Below the pieces are notes generated by a model. It was given only the letters and a program-made list of their open reading frames with translations. It searched no databases and was not told the DNA's origin. Position numbers and translations under genes: made by a program. A DNA stretch of 64,000 nt from Synanceia verrucosa (Eukaryota; Chordata; Actinopteri; Perciformes; Synanceiidae), in NCBI GenBank assembly GCA_029721515.1, contig JAQQSB010001506.1, positions 1 to 64,000 of the forward strand, read 5' to 3'. Shown piece by piece: positions 1-11,905 of the stretch (its first letter is position 1; each line of letters begins with the position of its first letter).

Positions 1-191
1 TATGCAGCATAATACACGGCTATACCATTACACTGCATGTTTTTACATTTTATAACATGCAGCATAATATACAGCTATACTATTATACTGTATATTATTT
101 TATTATTTAAGCTATGCAGCATAATATACAGCTATACTAATATACTGTATATTATTTTACATTTTAAGCTATGCAACATAATATACAGCTA
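1..191. repeat. AT-rich tandem repeat, ~57-bp unit, about 3.3 copies
   Basis: Each unit starts with a variant of ATGCAGCATAATATACAGC and ends with a TTATTTTAC/ATTTTAAG stretch. The array begins at or before the window edge and decays near 190. Units differ by point changes, so this is a minisatellite rather than a microsatellite. Confidence 0.85.
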
Positions 192-416
192 CTGAATGCT
201 TCTTTATATTTGCTCAGCATAATATTACATGATATTGTTTTCATAATAATGACATTAAACCATTTCTTAACTCTAGAGTTAAATAATAACTGCCCATAAT
301 CTTAGTATCCTGCATATTAAAAAAAGGAAAATCAACAACCGCGCCATTCTGAATGAAAAGCTAACATCAAATATCCTTACGTCTCAGGCAATAATGTACA
401 CTTTCTCGTTATTTTG

Positions 417-424
417 TGACGTCA
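417..424. promoter_or_regulatory. CRE-like palindrome TGACGTCA
   Basis: The perfect octamer TGACGTCA is the full CREB/ATF consensus. No transcription unit is visible next to it, so its use as a regulatory site is only a possibility. Confidence 0.2.
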
Positions 425-572
425 TAGTTCTTTCCGACATCCGAGTTACTGCGAATGCATCATTTCCCATGATCGTCGGATCGAATCCCCCGAAATTCTC
501 AAAAATATGAAAGTTTTCTAAGTGCGTTTTCACAGCTCAACAATGCATTCGTCATAAAGGAAACAGTCATAA

Positions 573-651
573 TTTTCCTTTTTTTCTCTCTCTTTTTCCT
601 CTTTTCTCTCTTTCCCTCTTCCTTTTCTTCTCCCCCTTCTTCCCCCCCCTC
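573..651. repeat. Polypyrimidine (C/T) tract
   Basis: About 79 bases almost entirely of C and T on the plus strand, ending in a run of C. Such homopurine/homopyrimidine tracts can form triplex DNA; nothing shows a specific role here. Confidence 0.8.
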
Positions 652-1081
652 ATATGGACGAGTGTTCCTCAGCTTGAGCGCAGTGCCTTTGGACCACTGA
701 CTGTGTGAAGTAAAGTTTGGTGGAAATTTTGATTAATGTAACTGTTCAGTGCACTGCTCCATGATCAATGAACCCCACAGACACTAACTTCAGCCATCAG
801 AAGTCAAATGTCAGTAAAAACTCATTTCCTAATGAGTACAAGACAGAAGTCAAAGTGTGCCTCCATCATGTAACTCAAAACCGTTTTCCTCGTTGTCAAT
901 ACCATTATATTTGGAGATGTTTTAGTGAAGACAGAGAGAATCTTAGTTGCTTCAGGTCTCAACAGAAGCTGAAACAAGGTGCCCTCAACAAAGCACTGTT
1001 TTCAGTCTGAATACCAACTTTAAGCTTGACATGGAACGTGGAAAAGGCTGCATAGTTAAAGTTGGACTCATGCTTAGAAAC

Positions 1082-1153
1082 AGGTTCCACTGACATTTGA
1101 ACTCAGGTCACTGGATTCAGAGTCCAGAGTGCTAACTATTACACCATGGAACC
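1082..1153 (-). tRNA. tRNA-Gln(CTG), slightly degraded
   Basis: On the minus strand a 72-nt sequence matches vertebrate tRNA-Gln(CTG): acceptor GGTTCCA pairs fully with TGGAACC, and the anticodon arm reads CTGGA-CTCTGAA-TCCAG. Two defects are visible: the D-loop has AGTTAG where GGTTAG is normal, losing one invariant G, and the T-stem has one G-G mismatch next to the loop. It may be a recently decayed copy. The sequence after its 5' end resembles that downstream of the tRNA-Trp at 13.6 kb, pointing to a duplicated tRNA neighbourhood. Confidence 0.65.
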
Positions 1154-1854
1154 ACACCACTTTTTATGCACTTAATTCAATAAAGCATCTATTTAATAAT
1201 ATTGTAAATACACATCATGCTGAAAATTTTATAATATGCAAATATTACTCTTTAAAATATTACAAAAAAATAACAGCTAATGATAACTAATAGTTATTAA
1301 TTTATTAAAATCTAAAGGTGTGTCGTTAATGCTACAATTACTTATGTAAAAATCATAAAAAGAGAAACACCTATATTCCTGTACAATAGTACTGCCAAGT
1401 GATTGCTTTTTTAAAATCTCAGAACTTCTATAACACACCAGCAATAACACACCAGCAATAATACACCAGCAGTTTTACAGATCATATTAACATTGGTTGA
1501 ATGATCAATGATGTCAGTTGACAACAAGCCAACCAGAGTTTGTCTCTTAGACCAGAGTCTTCATGATGTTGACTGATCTGCAGTCAGCTGACACCATTTA
1601 ACAAGCCCTGTAGTTAACTTCTTCATTTAGTTTCATCCTCAGGTCTGTGGAGACTTGATCACTGCTAAATAGTAGCTTTAGACTGTTAGCCGTTAGCATC
1701 CATCGGAATAGTTGCACGAAAATGCTTAGCTTGTAGCATGTTTAGCTCATAGATGCTAACTCAAACTGGAAGTACTTAAGTGATACTTTAATTCTGTTTT
1801 TCATAAGGTTTATATTACACTTGATGTCACCACTGAGCCGTCTGGGAGTTTTTC
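1154..1854. other. AT-rich spacer, no gene recognised
   Basis: Stretches near 1170-1270 resemble 13720-13830, so at least part belongs to the same duplicated block that carries tRNA remnants. Otherwise no domain, RNA gene or element terminus is seen. Confidence 0.5.
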
Positions 1855-1984
1855 AAAATAAAACTACCGATTCAGAAGTGTATTCTAGTTCTTCTCCATG
1901 ACTGCAGGAGGAAGCAGCTGTGTTGTTCAAATGGTACAGTGAGTGACAACAAAGCCTCTCCTTTAATGTGAACATAAGAAGTGT
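1855..1984. repeat. Duplicated block, partner at 13846-13977
   Basis: About 130 bp nearly identical to 13846-13977, differing by a few substitutions. Both copies abut a minus-strand tRNA-Ala remnant, so the duplication included the tRNA. Confidence 0.85.
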
Positions 1985-2023
1985 TGGAGATGCCAGGGAT
2001 TGAACCCAGGGCCTACATCCCCC
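1985..2023 (-). pseudogene. tRNA-Ala remnant lacking D and anticodon arms
   Basis: On the minus strand the 5' end GGGGATGTAG runs straight into a complete T-arm and acceptor (GGGTTCAATCCC, then the CATCTCC terminus). The D-loop and anticodon arm are deleted. The partner copy at 13989-14033 has lost the opposite half, so together they show the ancestor was a normal tRNA-Ala. Confidence 0.75.
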
Positions 2024-2346
2024 ATGACCTCATCATGCAGGTGTGGTGTACCATGAAGCAGTCGGTGGGAACTCTGCTCATGATAATATGAGAATGATAA
2101 TATTTGAATCAAAATATCTGCACGTATTAAAAGTGACATATATAGAGTTGACCTATATATACCTATATATATAGGTCTCATTCCAACAATATTGTATTCA
2201 AAGTGTGTAAACTCAGCCCTGGTCCTGAATTGCAGCCAGTTAAATATCACTGTACTGAGCTCTGCTGAGAACAGGCTGTTTCTGTGTCTGTACCTTTAAA
2301 TAACCCTGAGCTGTGTCTGACCACGCCCTCTCTCTGGAAAGAGGAA

Positions 2347-2349
<3 letters not shown>

Positions 2350-2383
<34 letters not shown>
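2350..2383. repeat. (CT)n microsatellite
   Basis: About 17 uninterrupted CT dinucleotides. Confidence 0.95.
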
Positions 2384-2387
<4 letters not shown>

Positions 2388-3216
2388 TACCGTGCACTTC
2401 TGTTTACTTCTAGATATGTGTGCGATCCTTGTTAATGAAGGATGCGCGGACACAGGAGTGTAGGATACATGACTTTACTGTCAGGCTTCTTCCTTCTTGT
2501 TGTACAGCAGTATTGAACTGAACGGCACTTGTCTCACACTGGCTATATGCCCCCTAGGTTAAACAAATACAACCTATGGTTCCACCTTGTGGTAACAACT
2601 GGTAACACAACCCCATTTACTACAATATGGCAGTGGCTAAAGAGGCTAATGACTCTGTAGTGCATGGACAGTACAGTTAACAGTAGTCAGTCACCTAAAT
2701 TACAAATAAGTGTATAACACTAGCTTCAAATGAGCCTTGTGCTCACAGAGCTTATGTTGAATGTCTCCTGATATGAATTACTGAAGGACCACCAGAACTT
2801 CCCAAAGTTTTGCACCAACCGGAGGTCTGGGGGTGGGTCACAATCACAGTCAAATGAGCCAAATAGTAAAAAATGAACATAAACATGTCAGCATTTATTT
2901 AGGTTAAACACAGAACTCATTTGAATCAGCAGAATTATAACAAAAGTCTTCTTTTGAACGTTCTCCAAACATGTTACTGATGTTTATATAATTAGCATGG
3001 TGTACGCCAACCATGACTAACAATCCCACGACAGAATCGTACTGAACTCTGTCATGGGATTGGTCCAAAGGTAGTCATGTGTTTAGTGTATGCAATTTTT
3101 ACTACACAACAGTAAACACTAGTTGTCGGTACTCTCTATATATACGACTCTGTTCTCCAAGGACTGAGCTACTGCTGCCCTAAAACAGTCATTTTCATTC
3201 GGGGAGTTGAAAACCA
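2384..3216. other. No gene recognised
   Basis: Non-coding sequence with short inverted segments near 3000-3070 but no identified element or RNA gene. Confidence 0.45.
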
Positions 3217-4183
3217 GGGTTCTGTTTCACAAAGCAGGTTTAGTGAAAACTCTGAGTCTGTTAACCCTGAAATAAGGGAAACTCTGAGTTTTCCATTTCT
3301 AAAAGGGAGGTAACTCAAACCAGAGAAAGAGGGGCAACTCTAGCCTGTTTCACAGAGAGAGGTAACTTAAGCTCTCGGTCAGTTACCGTAGTAACGAACT
3401 CTATGAAGCTAACCTGGTCGGGACCAGGTTTTTCTCAATGAACCTGAAGTTTCTCTCTGTCTGTCTGTTTCAACCACACACACTGTTTGATTTCCTCATT
3501 CATTCATTCATTCATTCAGTCAGCAGGTGTCAGTTTTGGCGTCTATCAAAATGACATGTCATTTCACTAATGATCCAGTGGATGAAGATCGGGAGATTGC
3601 ACATGCTAATTTGCATACGTGCACAAGATTTGACTGCAAAAAATATTTTGTGAATATTTAATTGTGAATATTTGACATTGTGATCTTAGAAAACATTTTA
3701 GTGACCATTAAGTCAGAGATGTGTTCATAGGCAACCATTCAAACAATTTTCCTCTGTAATATTATTGTGATTGCAAAGGACTACATTTAAACTTACACAC
3801 TGACCACGGCAGCATTGTTGTCCCACGCCGTCTCCCTCTCTTTTGCAGCTGCGGTGAAAATGGTGTTTCACTTCTTTCTAAAAACATGTTCAAACTCACC
3901 ATATGCGCACATTAAGATTTCCAATTCAAGTGGGGTGAAAAACGCAGCCCTCCACTTCCCCGTTGCCATGGTGACTCGTCAAATCAGGGTTTCATTGATG
4001 CTGGCATTTTATCGCTGTGGTGTACGCGTTTAACTGAAGGTGAAACTACTCCGAGTTGCTTAAACCTACTCAAATCAGCTGATCTGGAACCGGAAACTCA
4101 GAGTTTTCTATGTCAGAGTAGATCAACTCAGAGTTCAGGGTTACACTCAGAGTTTGTTGAACCTGCTTTGTGAAATGAATCCT
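3217..4183. mobile_element. PIF/Harbinger-type DNA transposon, internally deleted
   Basis: The left end (TTTCACAAAGCAGGTT at ~3225) and the right end (same motif on the minus strand, ending at 4183) form inverted termini extending over about 45 bp with mismatches; both carry repeated ACTCTGAGTT motifs. Around 3575 a short stretch translates as NDPVDED, resembling the N-terminal region of fish Harbinger transposases. No full transposase remains, so this is probably a non-autonomous derivative. It contains an (ATTC)n run at ~3498-3518. The family call is inferred from remembered fish Harbinger termini. Confidence 0.6.
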
Positions 4184-4357
4184 AACAACTAGATGTGTCT
4201 GTCCTCTGTCCACCACCATCACTGCAGAGCAGGTTAGCAGAGAGCTGAGGAGATCTTGTCCCAACAAGGCAGCCAGACTGAAACAGGATGAGCTCCATCT
4301 CCTCAGATGGAGGACTGTTCTCTCCTCTGTCCTGTTCACTCTGTTCACATCCCAAAC

Positions 4358-4489
4358 AGTTCATCAGCAGGTTTTGAGGGAGGACAGCTTGTTTTATCTT
4401 CCTGAGGAAGTAAAGTCTCTGTTTTCCACTTGGTGAGAGGTGTGTGGACCAGGTGAGGTCCGCTCAGATGTGGACTATATATACTGAAT
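4358..4489 (-). repeat. Dispersed repeat, inverted partner at 61989-62136
   Basis: Read on the minus strand this matches 61989-62136 on the plus strand over its whole length (CACCTGGTCCACA..., then AAACAAGCTGTCCTCCCTCA). The right-hand copy is longer by several 1-3 base insertions. It may be the 3' part of a LINE, but I cannot name the family. Confidence 0.7.
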
Positions 4490-4619
4490 GAAGGCAGGAA
4501 ACTGTGTTTACTATCTGAGGTATGTTTAAGTCCATCATTAGTAACAGTAACTATCAGGCTCATCATGTGTAGTGTTTAGTGTATGGGCTAATGCTTGCAT
4601 GCTAACTTTTGCTTCTCAA

Positions 4620-4693
4620 GTCTCTGTGGTGCAATTGGCCAGCCCGTTTGGCTGTTAACTGAAAGTTTAGTGGTTCGAGCCCACCCAGGGGAT
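4620..4693 (+). tRNA. tRNA-Asn(GTT), degraded
   Basis: 74 nt match vertebrate tRNA-Asn: GTCTCTGTGG start, anticodon arm around CTGTTAA, T-loop GGTTCGAGCC. Defects are an A-C mismatch closing the T-stem and a terminal acceptor mismatch with G-T wobbles. The downstream flank (GATGGTTTATGTGTTTA) recurs after the tRNA-Asn fragment at 41.4 kb and near 5460, so tRNA and flank were copied together. It is probably a pseudogene. Confidence 0.6.
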
Positions 4694-4738
4694 GATGGTT
4701 TATGTGTTTAATAAACCAGCTAAAATAATCTGAATCAA

Positions 4739-5411
4739 GGCTGGAATATACTTCTCCGACTACGTAATATGTTATCCGTCTCCGTAGCTATGGAGACCCC
4801 TCGAGCCCTCACAGTTCTCCATCGTGATGCGTGTTGTGCACCCATGCGGTGAAATGCACCGCCTCGGAAAGTGAAGCAATTTGCCTTAATATTGCAGATA
4901 AAAGCAAGGGAAAATAATATTTTATGATTTAATAATTTGTGAGGGAGATAGAAGAGTAGAGTATTGGTTGCTTTCAGTATTTAAAACTCCTCTTCCTCTT
5001 TCTTCTCAACACAAAATCAGGTAAGAGCAAGCACAAACCAACACCTTTCAGTATGTTCTGTGGAAATATACCCCAGCCATAATTACTAAATGAGTTAAAT
5101 GGATTTTTTGAGCAGGTTTAATGTGTTTGACTTGCCTTTCACAAGGCTAATCCATACTTTAGTTTCTGTCCTGTCGCGCTGCTGCAGAGATGACCTGTCT
5201 GTTTCTGTGTAGGGAGAGGGGCTGCATTTCACAGCAGGGGTGTAACTAGAGGACCAATCACAGCCCTTGTCGTCTCTGTTTTCCCTTGATGGATTGACGG
5301 ACAGTTAAAAAAAATTCCTGCGCCTGGAGAGGACGGAGAGGCTCTCTGTCAGGCTCGCAGAGGGCTCTCAGTCTCTACGTATGGCACTTTACGGAGTACT
5401 ATAAGTTGGCC
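4739..5411. mobile_element. Possible non-autonomous DNA transposon
   Basis: The left edge (ATATACTTCTCCG) and the right edge read in reverse (CTTATAGTACTCCG) are similar but imperfect, and the element lies between two pieces of the sequence that follows tRNA-Asn copies. No transposase is encoded. The end points are approximate and the family is not identified. Confidence 0.35.
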
Positions 5412-5710
5412 TTCAGTAACTTGGCTTTGTGATCAAGAGGTAACCCTAACCCAGGTAAGATGGTTTATGTGCTGAATTAACCAGAAGAAGTGATCTGAAT
5501 GAGTAACCTGCGTTGTGTGATAAGCAGCTAAAATCAGTAATATTCACTAATTTAGCTAATGAAGATTTAGAGAAGCTGTATTAAAATGCTGTGTTAAAAT
5601 AGTCTTTTCAACTAAGAGTTACTTTCATCAAAGTTATGGAGCAGCTCCTCTAAAGTTTACTGAGAACCGAGGCAGCTAGCTTAGTTAGCAGCTTCATCCA
5701 GGTCCTATGG

Positions 5711-5879
5711 GGGGGTGACTGTAGCTCAGTGGGTAGAGTGGTCGCCTTTCAACTCCCCTGCTCCACAACAAGTTGTTGTGCCCTTGAGCAAGACAGTTGC
5801 TCCACAGGCGCCTTACTGTAGGCAGCCAACTGCTCCTTTATGGGATGGGTAAAATGCACAGGTTAAATTTCATCTATGT
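5711..5879 (+). mobile_element. tRNA-derived SINE, partial
   Basis: The head TGACTGTAGCTCAGTGGG TAGAG is an A-box-bearing tRNA-like start, followed by the TTGTGCCCTTGAGCAAGACA motif usual in abundant fish tRNA-derived SINEs. The B-box region is disrupted. Its tail runs directly into an antisense SINE of another family at 5880. Confidence 0.65.
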
Positions 5880-6109
5880 ATCGCAGGGCACTTAGAGACA
5901 GACAACCACTCACATTCACAACTACGGTCAATTTAAATCAGCCAATTAACCTAATCCCCATGCATTTTTGTGGATGGTGGGAAGCCAGAGTACCGAAGAG
6001 AACCCACCCATACTCTGGGAGAACATATTCACACAGAAAGTAGGGAATCAAACCCTTTACTTACTTGTTCTGAGGCAACAGTGCTAACCACTGCACCACT
6101 GTGCCCCCC
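5880..6109 (-). mobile_element. tRNA-headed SINE with V-SINE-like body, antisense
   Basis: Minus-strand sequence matches the element at 23096-23427: tRNA-like head with CACAGTGGTGCAGTGGTTAG, central segment and CATGCATGGGGATTAGG-like region. The 3' L2-like tail is missing and several indels are present. Confidence 0.75.
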
Positions 6110-6544
6110 ACTGGAGAGATTTTAAACAGTCACAACTGCCGGGTCTTGGATTTGAATGGCCATGTTGACAAACGTGAGGAAACAAAGAAAGAAAAGTGGT
6201 TCCAAGTCAAAGGATGGGTTACATGTAGTGTATTAGAGTCAAATGTACTTATGTTGACCAATGAATAATAGTCAATGGTCAACATTTTCTGTCCTTTGCA
6301 CAGCATACACACTCAAGGGCTTTGTAGAAGTCAGTACTTTTTTGTGTTTTCTATTCTAATTCCTCCTGGAAAATGATGACATTAATGTCTCTCTCACATG
6401 CTGAACTTGATCTAATTCCTCTGTATAAAGAATTATCATGTAGCTCCTCCTAGCTTGTCTAATCTCATGCTCCACTTTCACAGACTATATAAGTCCATGT
6501 TAACACGACTGGAAGGTGTCCTGGATTGTGAGTCATCAGAGAAT
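6110..6544. other. No gene recognised
   Basis: Unique-looking non-coding sequence between the SINE pair and a tRNA-Ser-like relic. Confidence 0.45.
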
Positions 6545-6626
6545 GTTGTTGAGGCTGAGTAGTTCAGACAATGACCTGCAAATCCATAGTTCTGCAAGCA
6601 AGGGTTCAGATCCTAGCATACATTAG
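6545..6626 (+). pseudogene. tRNA-Ser(GCT)-derived pseudogene
   Basis: The order of segments follows tRNA-Ser(GCT): GTTGTTG start, GCTGAGTAGTTCAGAC D-region, ACCTGCAAATCCAT anticodon region, a long variable arm and GGGTTCAGATCCTAG. The anticodon position now reads GCA and the acceptor strands no longer pair, so it is not a functional gene. Confidence 0.6.
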
Positions 6627-6758
6627 TTCATCATTGATCATGGACTGCAAATCTCTTGTGCTCTGTACAGGTGGGGTCATTGTTGTTGCATTAATGTTCA
6701 TATCAGTCTGCTGAGTTTACATTATTAAGGTTTACATGGAGGTGGTTTCTTTCTTGTA

Positions 6759-6831
6759 GGTTTCATAGTGTAGTGGTTATCACGTCTGCTTTACATGCAG
6801 AAGGTCCTGGGTTCAAACCCCAGTGGAACCA
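6759..6831 (+). tRNA. tRNA-Val(TAC)
   Basis: A 73-nt cloverleaf closely matches vertebrate tRNA-Val(TAC). The acceptor GGTTTCA pairs with TGGAACC with a single T-G wobble; the anticodon arm is TCTGC-TTTACAT-GCAGA; the T-arm CTGGG-TTCAAAC-CCCAG pairs fully; the D-loop keeps GG. The internal A box (TAGTGTAGTGGTTAT) and B box (GGGTTCAAACCCC) are intact. A T-run terminator is not obvious at once downstream (CAGCTTTTC has four T). This is the tRNA in the window most likely to work. Confidence 0.87.
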
Positions 6832-7105
6832 CAGCTTTTCTTCAGTGGTGTACAGCAACAAACATATGAAAGGTTTGTGTGGACTGGTAGCTGGAGATGT
6901 GTCAGATCCTCCTCCTGTGCACTGCTGGGGTTCCCTTGAGCAAAGCAGTGAGCCCTCAACTCCTTTGGGGTTCTTACACGGCAACCTCTCCCTCTGACAT
7001 GTCTCCATTCATGCATGTGTATTGGTTATATATAAGTTGTGTGTTTTTAGACCCTTGTGTGCAGTTTGTTTAAAAAAACAAGTGACACTACTTTCTTCAT
7101 CGTAG
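6832..7105. other. tRNA-Val 3' flank, no gene recognised
   Basis: The short frames here overlap the tRNA on both strands and look like chance. The stretch ends at the target-site duplication of the L1. Confidence 0.5.
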
Positions 7106-7120
7106 TTCATCTTCTATCTT
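7106..7120. repeat. L1 target-site duplication, 3' copy
   Basis: TTCATCTTCTATCTT here matches TTCATTTTCTATCTT at 13127-13141 with one mismatch, bracketing the L1. It sits directly against the poly(A) tail, as expected for target-primed reverse transcription. Confidence 0.85.
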
Positions 7121-7248
7121 TTTTTTTTTTTTTTTAACTTTTTATTTATCAACATATAAACAGAACATGAGATCATCATGGGCGGTACAGTTAAGATCAA
7201 AACTTTCTATTATACATACTGTACATACATATACATTATAGCCAAATG

Positions 7249-10200
7249 TCACACTTTTCCAGGCGCATATTCAGTCCATTTTTCCCAGTGTTCCATACAC
7301 TTCAACAATTGGAGTCTTAGAATAAAAGTAAGTTTCTCCATACAGTAAATTTCATGAATGATCCCGTGCCACTGGATCAATGTTGGAGGATCTACTTGCA
7401 TCCACCTTCTGGTTATAGCTTTCCTACTGCCAGCTAGAAGAATCTTCAACAAGTATCTGTCCTTATGTAAGACTGTTTTTGGAATTTTGCCGAGATATAA
7501 AACAACAAAAGAAAATTCTAAATCCACTCCTATAATTGTATTTATCTCGGTTAATATGTCCCTCCAAAATGGCTGGATTTTCGGACAGGACCAAAAAACA
7601 TGAACATGATTAGCCATAGGGGTTCCACATTGTCTCCAACAAAAGCCTCGGCTCTGTGTGCCTGTTCGTAGTGCTGTTATTTTAGGAGTTATAAAAAATC
7701 TCACTACAGTCTTCCAGCCGAATTCTCGTAGAGATCTTAAGTTTGCAGTGGTTGTTTGTGTCTCACATATTTCTATCCAGGTCTCTTCTGATATTTGTGC
7801 TTCTGACTCCTTCTCCCACTTCTGTTTAATGGAAAACGTAGAATGATTTTTAGAAGCTTGGATACTTCCGTATATTCTTGAGACCAACTTTTTATTATCT
7901 TTCTTTTCATAAGCCTCATGAAATATAGAGATTAAATTGTATTCCTTCTCCTCCTTGATTTGTAATTTTTTAATATAATAGTCTCTGACTTGCAGGTATC
8001 TATGGAAGTCCTGCTTCTCCAGTCCAGATGCGGCTGAAATAGACTCATAACTCTGAAATTTACTGTTTGAGATGAGGGAACAAAAGGATGTGATCCCTCT
8101 CCTAACCCACTGTTTAAAGCCCTCGTCCAATCTAGCTGGTTCAAATTCTGGATCATATGCTATCCAATTCAAGACTCTTGCCTGTTTCTCTATTTGTAAC
8201 TTCCTCAGAACCTTAAACCATAGTTTGAGAGTGAATATAGTCCATTGATTCAAACTGTTATAGTATTTTTCTGCTTGGTTTTTATTTCCTATAATAGATT
8301 GAATTGGAATTTTTAACTGTGTAGTTTCCAAGCATTTCCATTTAGATTCATAATTTGGAGAGCACCAATATACTAAGGGCTTCAACTGTGCAGCATAATA
8401 ATAGTCCTGTAAACATGGTAAAGCTCTCCCTCCCTTCTCTTTTTTTAGCTGCAGAGTCTTGAACTGGACCCTAGGTCTTCTACTGCTCCAAATGAACCTC
8501 GAGATCCTCCTCGACAATCCTCGAGAAATTGTTTTTGGGGCACCTCTAGTGGCAGAGACTGGAAGAGAAAAAGAAGCCGTGGCAACACATTCATTTTAAT
8601 GATTTCGATTCTATTACTCATGTCCAGTGGGAGGAGTGTCCATCTAGAAATATCAGATTTGATCTCCTTATTAATGGAGCCGTAATTACTTTCAAAAAGT
8701 TTTGACATATCTTTAGTAAGGTTTATTCCTAAATATTTTATTTTGGGCGAGTCCCATTTAAAATTGTATTTCCCTTTAATATCTGGGTGGGGTTTATAGT
8801 TAAATGTGATGGTTTGGGTTTTTTGGATATTAAGTTTATATCCAGAGTATAAATTATATTCTTTTAGCAGGGACATTAATTTTGGGATGCTTGAGTCTGG
8901 GCTTGTAATAAAAAGCAAAACATCATCCGCAAACATACAAATCTTATGTTCTTCTCCTCTAATCATAGTCCCCTTTATCCTAGAGTCCCCTCTAATCGCT
9001 TGAGCAAGGGGTTCAAGAAATAATGCGAATAAGGTCGGACTCAGGGGACAGCCTTGGCGTGTACCTCTTTCCAAATGAATAGTTTGCGACAGGTGACCAT
9101 TAACCCTGATCCTGGCCGTTGGAGAACAGTATAATGCTCTAATACATTTAATAAAACCTTCTTTGAAGCCGAATCTTGCAAGTACTCTGTATAAATATTC
9201 CCAACCCACTGAGTCAAATGCCTTTTCAGCATCTAGGCTGACTAAAATTACACTGATGTTCTCTGATGTAATATGACTCACCACCTGTAGAGTTCTCCTT
9301 ATATTATCCTGTGTCTGTTTAATACAAAACCTGTTTGGTCCAAATCTACCAGCTCCGGGACAATGGACTCCAGTCTCCTAGATAGAATTGAAGCAAATAA
9401 TTTATAGTCTACATTTAAGACTGATATTGGTCTGTATGAGCTGCATTCATTTTTATCTTTCCCTTCTTTCGGGATGATAGAGATAACTGCTTCCTTCCAT
9501 GATTGGGGGGCTTCTCCTGTTCTCAGTGTATGGTTGAAACAGTTAAGCAGAACAGGTGTTATCTGTTGTTTAAATGTTTTGTACCACTCAGACGGATAGC
9601 CATCCGAACCTGGGGCCTTATTAGCTTTCAATCTCGAAATGGCTTTATTCAGTTCTTCTGCCGTTATCTCAGCAATAATTTCTTTATTTTGTTGTTCTCC
9701 TATAGATGGTAAATCTAGTGAATTTAGAAAAGTCTCTATTGTTGTAATATCTACCATGGTCGGTTGGCTATATAGTTCTTTATAATATAGTTCAAAAGCA
9801 TGTTGAATGTCCTCTGATTCATTGCAAACTTTTTGTGTCTTGGGATTTCTAATCTTATAAATCATATTTTTCCCCCGCTGTTTTCGAATCCTCCAGGAGA
9901 GTAGTTTCATTGCCCTATGCCCTGTCTCATAATACTTTTGTTTAGTGAATTTAAGTTGTTTTTCTATTTCTTCATCGTATATGCCATTTATATCCTGTTT
10001 AATTTTGTTTATTTGAATTAATATTTGTGGATCTCTTCGTTCCGTGTGTCTAGTTTCTAATGACTTCATTTCTGCTTGTAGTTCTATAAGTCTTCTCTGT
10101 TTTTCCTTTTTACGAAAAGCTGTGAGGGCAATAATTTTGCCTCGAACAACTGCCTTTGCTGCGTCCCATAAAATATTTGGAGACACCTCCCCATTGTCAT

Positions 10201-11026
10201 TATTTTGTAAATATGTTTTAAATTCCTGTTTAATCTGTTTCTGAACTGTTTTGTCATTTAAAATGCTCGTATTAAGTCTCCAAAGTGTATTTTTCCGTTG
10301 CTTAGTTAGGTGCAGGGTTAAGTACACCCCTGAATGATCGGATACATCCCTAATCCCAATTTTACAGTCCCTGACTCTGTGCCAGTCTGACTTATACATA
10401 AACAAATAATCAATTCGTGAGTATACTGAGTGACATGGGGAATAATAGGTGAATTGTTTTTCTCCTGGATGAGACTCTCTCCATACGTCTATCAGACCCA
10501 ACTCTGTAAGCATCCTCTGAACTAGGATGGCATTAGGACTTTTCTTTTGGCGCTGATTAGATGTGTCTAATTTTGGTTGCAGTTGGACATTGAGATCACC
10601 ACCACAAATTAGAATTCCTTGTGTTTCCAAAACTATCAATTCAAACAATTTTTTGAAGAATATTTTTTTGCTCCCTGGGGGGGCATACACATTAAGTAAG
10701 GTTACTTCTTCATTGTCTAATTTACCCTTTACTAAAACGAATCTCCCTTCCTTGTCTTTTACTTCTGAAATACATTCAAAATTTACTGCATTAGGGATCA
10801 GTATAGCCACTCCCCTCCTACGGGCTGATTTATGAGATGAATAATAGGTATTTTGAAATCCAAGTTTTTTAAATTTTTCATGTTCTGAAGAGGACAAATG
10901 AGTCTCTTGCCAAAAAACTACCTGCAGCTTTTCTCGTTTCATTTTAGCAATAATTTTACTCCTTTTGATCGGGTTATGCAGCCCATTGACATTTAGTGTG
11001 ACTACCTTATATTCCTGATGATGCAT
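7249..11026 (-). pseudogene. L1 ORF2: endonuclease-reverse transcriptase, two frameshifts
   Basis: The protein starts at an ATG at 11026 (MHHQEYKVVTLNVNG). The first ~240 residues are an APE-type endonuclease with WQETHL, GGDLNVQ, YSRIDYLF and SDHSGVYL motifs. The reverse transcriptase follows (KANKAPGSDGYP; SYRPISVLN; LVSLDAEKAFDSV; RQGCPLSP; the catalytic FADDVLLF) and then an L1-type C-terminal Cys/His segment (CWRQCGTPMANHVHVFWSC). Frame changes near 9290 and 8515 split the reading frame into three; total coding length is about 1,270 codons, normal for L1 ORF2. The protein would nick DNA and copy L1 RNA at the nick. As it stands it is inactive. Confidence 0.95.
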
Positions 11027-11038
11027 GTACCCTTTCAA

Positions 11039-11905
11039 CCTGTGTACACTTGTACAACATTACCCATGATATCCCGAACAAGGACAGTGAACAAAAAAGC
11101 AGCAGAACAAAAACCAAAGACTTCCAAGTCCGAAGTTCAAATAAAACCTCAAATTGAGAGGAGATCCTCGTGTCCGTCGGGGGCCTCTCATCAGTATCAG
11201 AAGAGATACTGTGCATCGGTGACATTCTTGTCGAGTCAGTTTCTCCAAAACCGGTATAATGTTCCATCTTGTCAAGTACAGTAAATAATAATATGTATTT
11301 TCTTCGTAAATTGGCAGAGAGTTGAGAAATACAAGAATTATCTTCTCAGGTAACTTTTAGCAAAGAAAAATCTAATTCCTTAATAGGTTGAAAATTAAGT
11401 TGTAGGAGTATTTTCTTTTTGGGTATAAGAATTCAAAATAAGTGAATTTGAGTAATAGCCCTCCTTTTGTAAATAAACAAAAATTAGAGGCTCAGAAGCC
11501 CAGGTGTCATCATCTTAGGTAGACTATATAGTTCAAATTTAGGTAAATTTAAGTAGAAACGGCAAACTGTAGTATTTACCTCTTAAGTATAAGGTTTAGC
11601 TTAAACAAATCAGGGTAATTATAGTATTACCTCACCTGTTAAATTGACTAAAGATAAATCTTCCACTTAACATTGGAGTTAATAACACTTTTCTTTTGAA
11701 ACCCAGTGTAATTAATGAAAAGAGAAAAGAAAAAAAAAAAAAAAAAAAAATATAAATAAAAATAAAAAGTCCAAACGAAGGTGGTTGAACCCAGATCATC
11801 TCTGGATGATATTTCAATTAACAGTCACTGAGTTCAACTTCTGTAGAGTCATATGGCTCCAATCACTCACCCCACAATGTGTGAATATGTTTATCCTCAG
11901 GTGTT
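11039..11905 (-). other. L1 inter-ORF spacer
   Basis: About 870 bp between ORF1 and ORF2, with an A-rich run at ~11728-11750. No conserved coding signal is seen. The length is larger than in mammalian L1; part of it could be decayed ORF1 3' sequence. Confidence 0.6.

Larger units (their letters stand above)
192..1081. other. No gene recognised
   Basis: AT-rich sequence with a CRE-like octamer and a long polypyrimidine tract (listed separately). Short open frames here show no recognisable domain and no coding bias visible by eye. Confidence 0.5.

Noticed and set aside
417..424. CRE palindrome as evidence of a promoter for a gene at 768
   Set aside because: The 80-codon frame at 768-1010 shows no coding features, and a lone 8-bp match is expected by chance at about one per 65 kb; I kept it only as a low-confidence site.
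6763..7016. Three overlapping frames around the tRNA-Val gene
   Set aside because: They read through the tRNA on both strands without any domain; the cloverleaf explains the conserved sequence.
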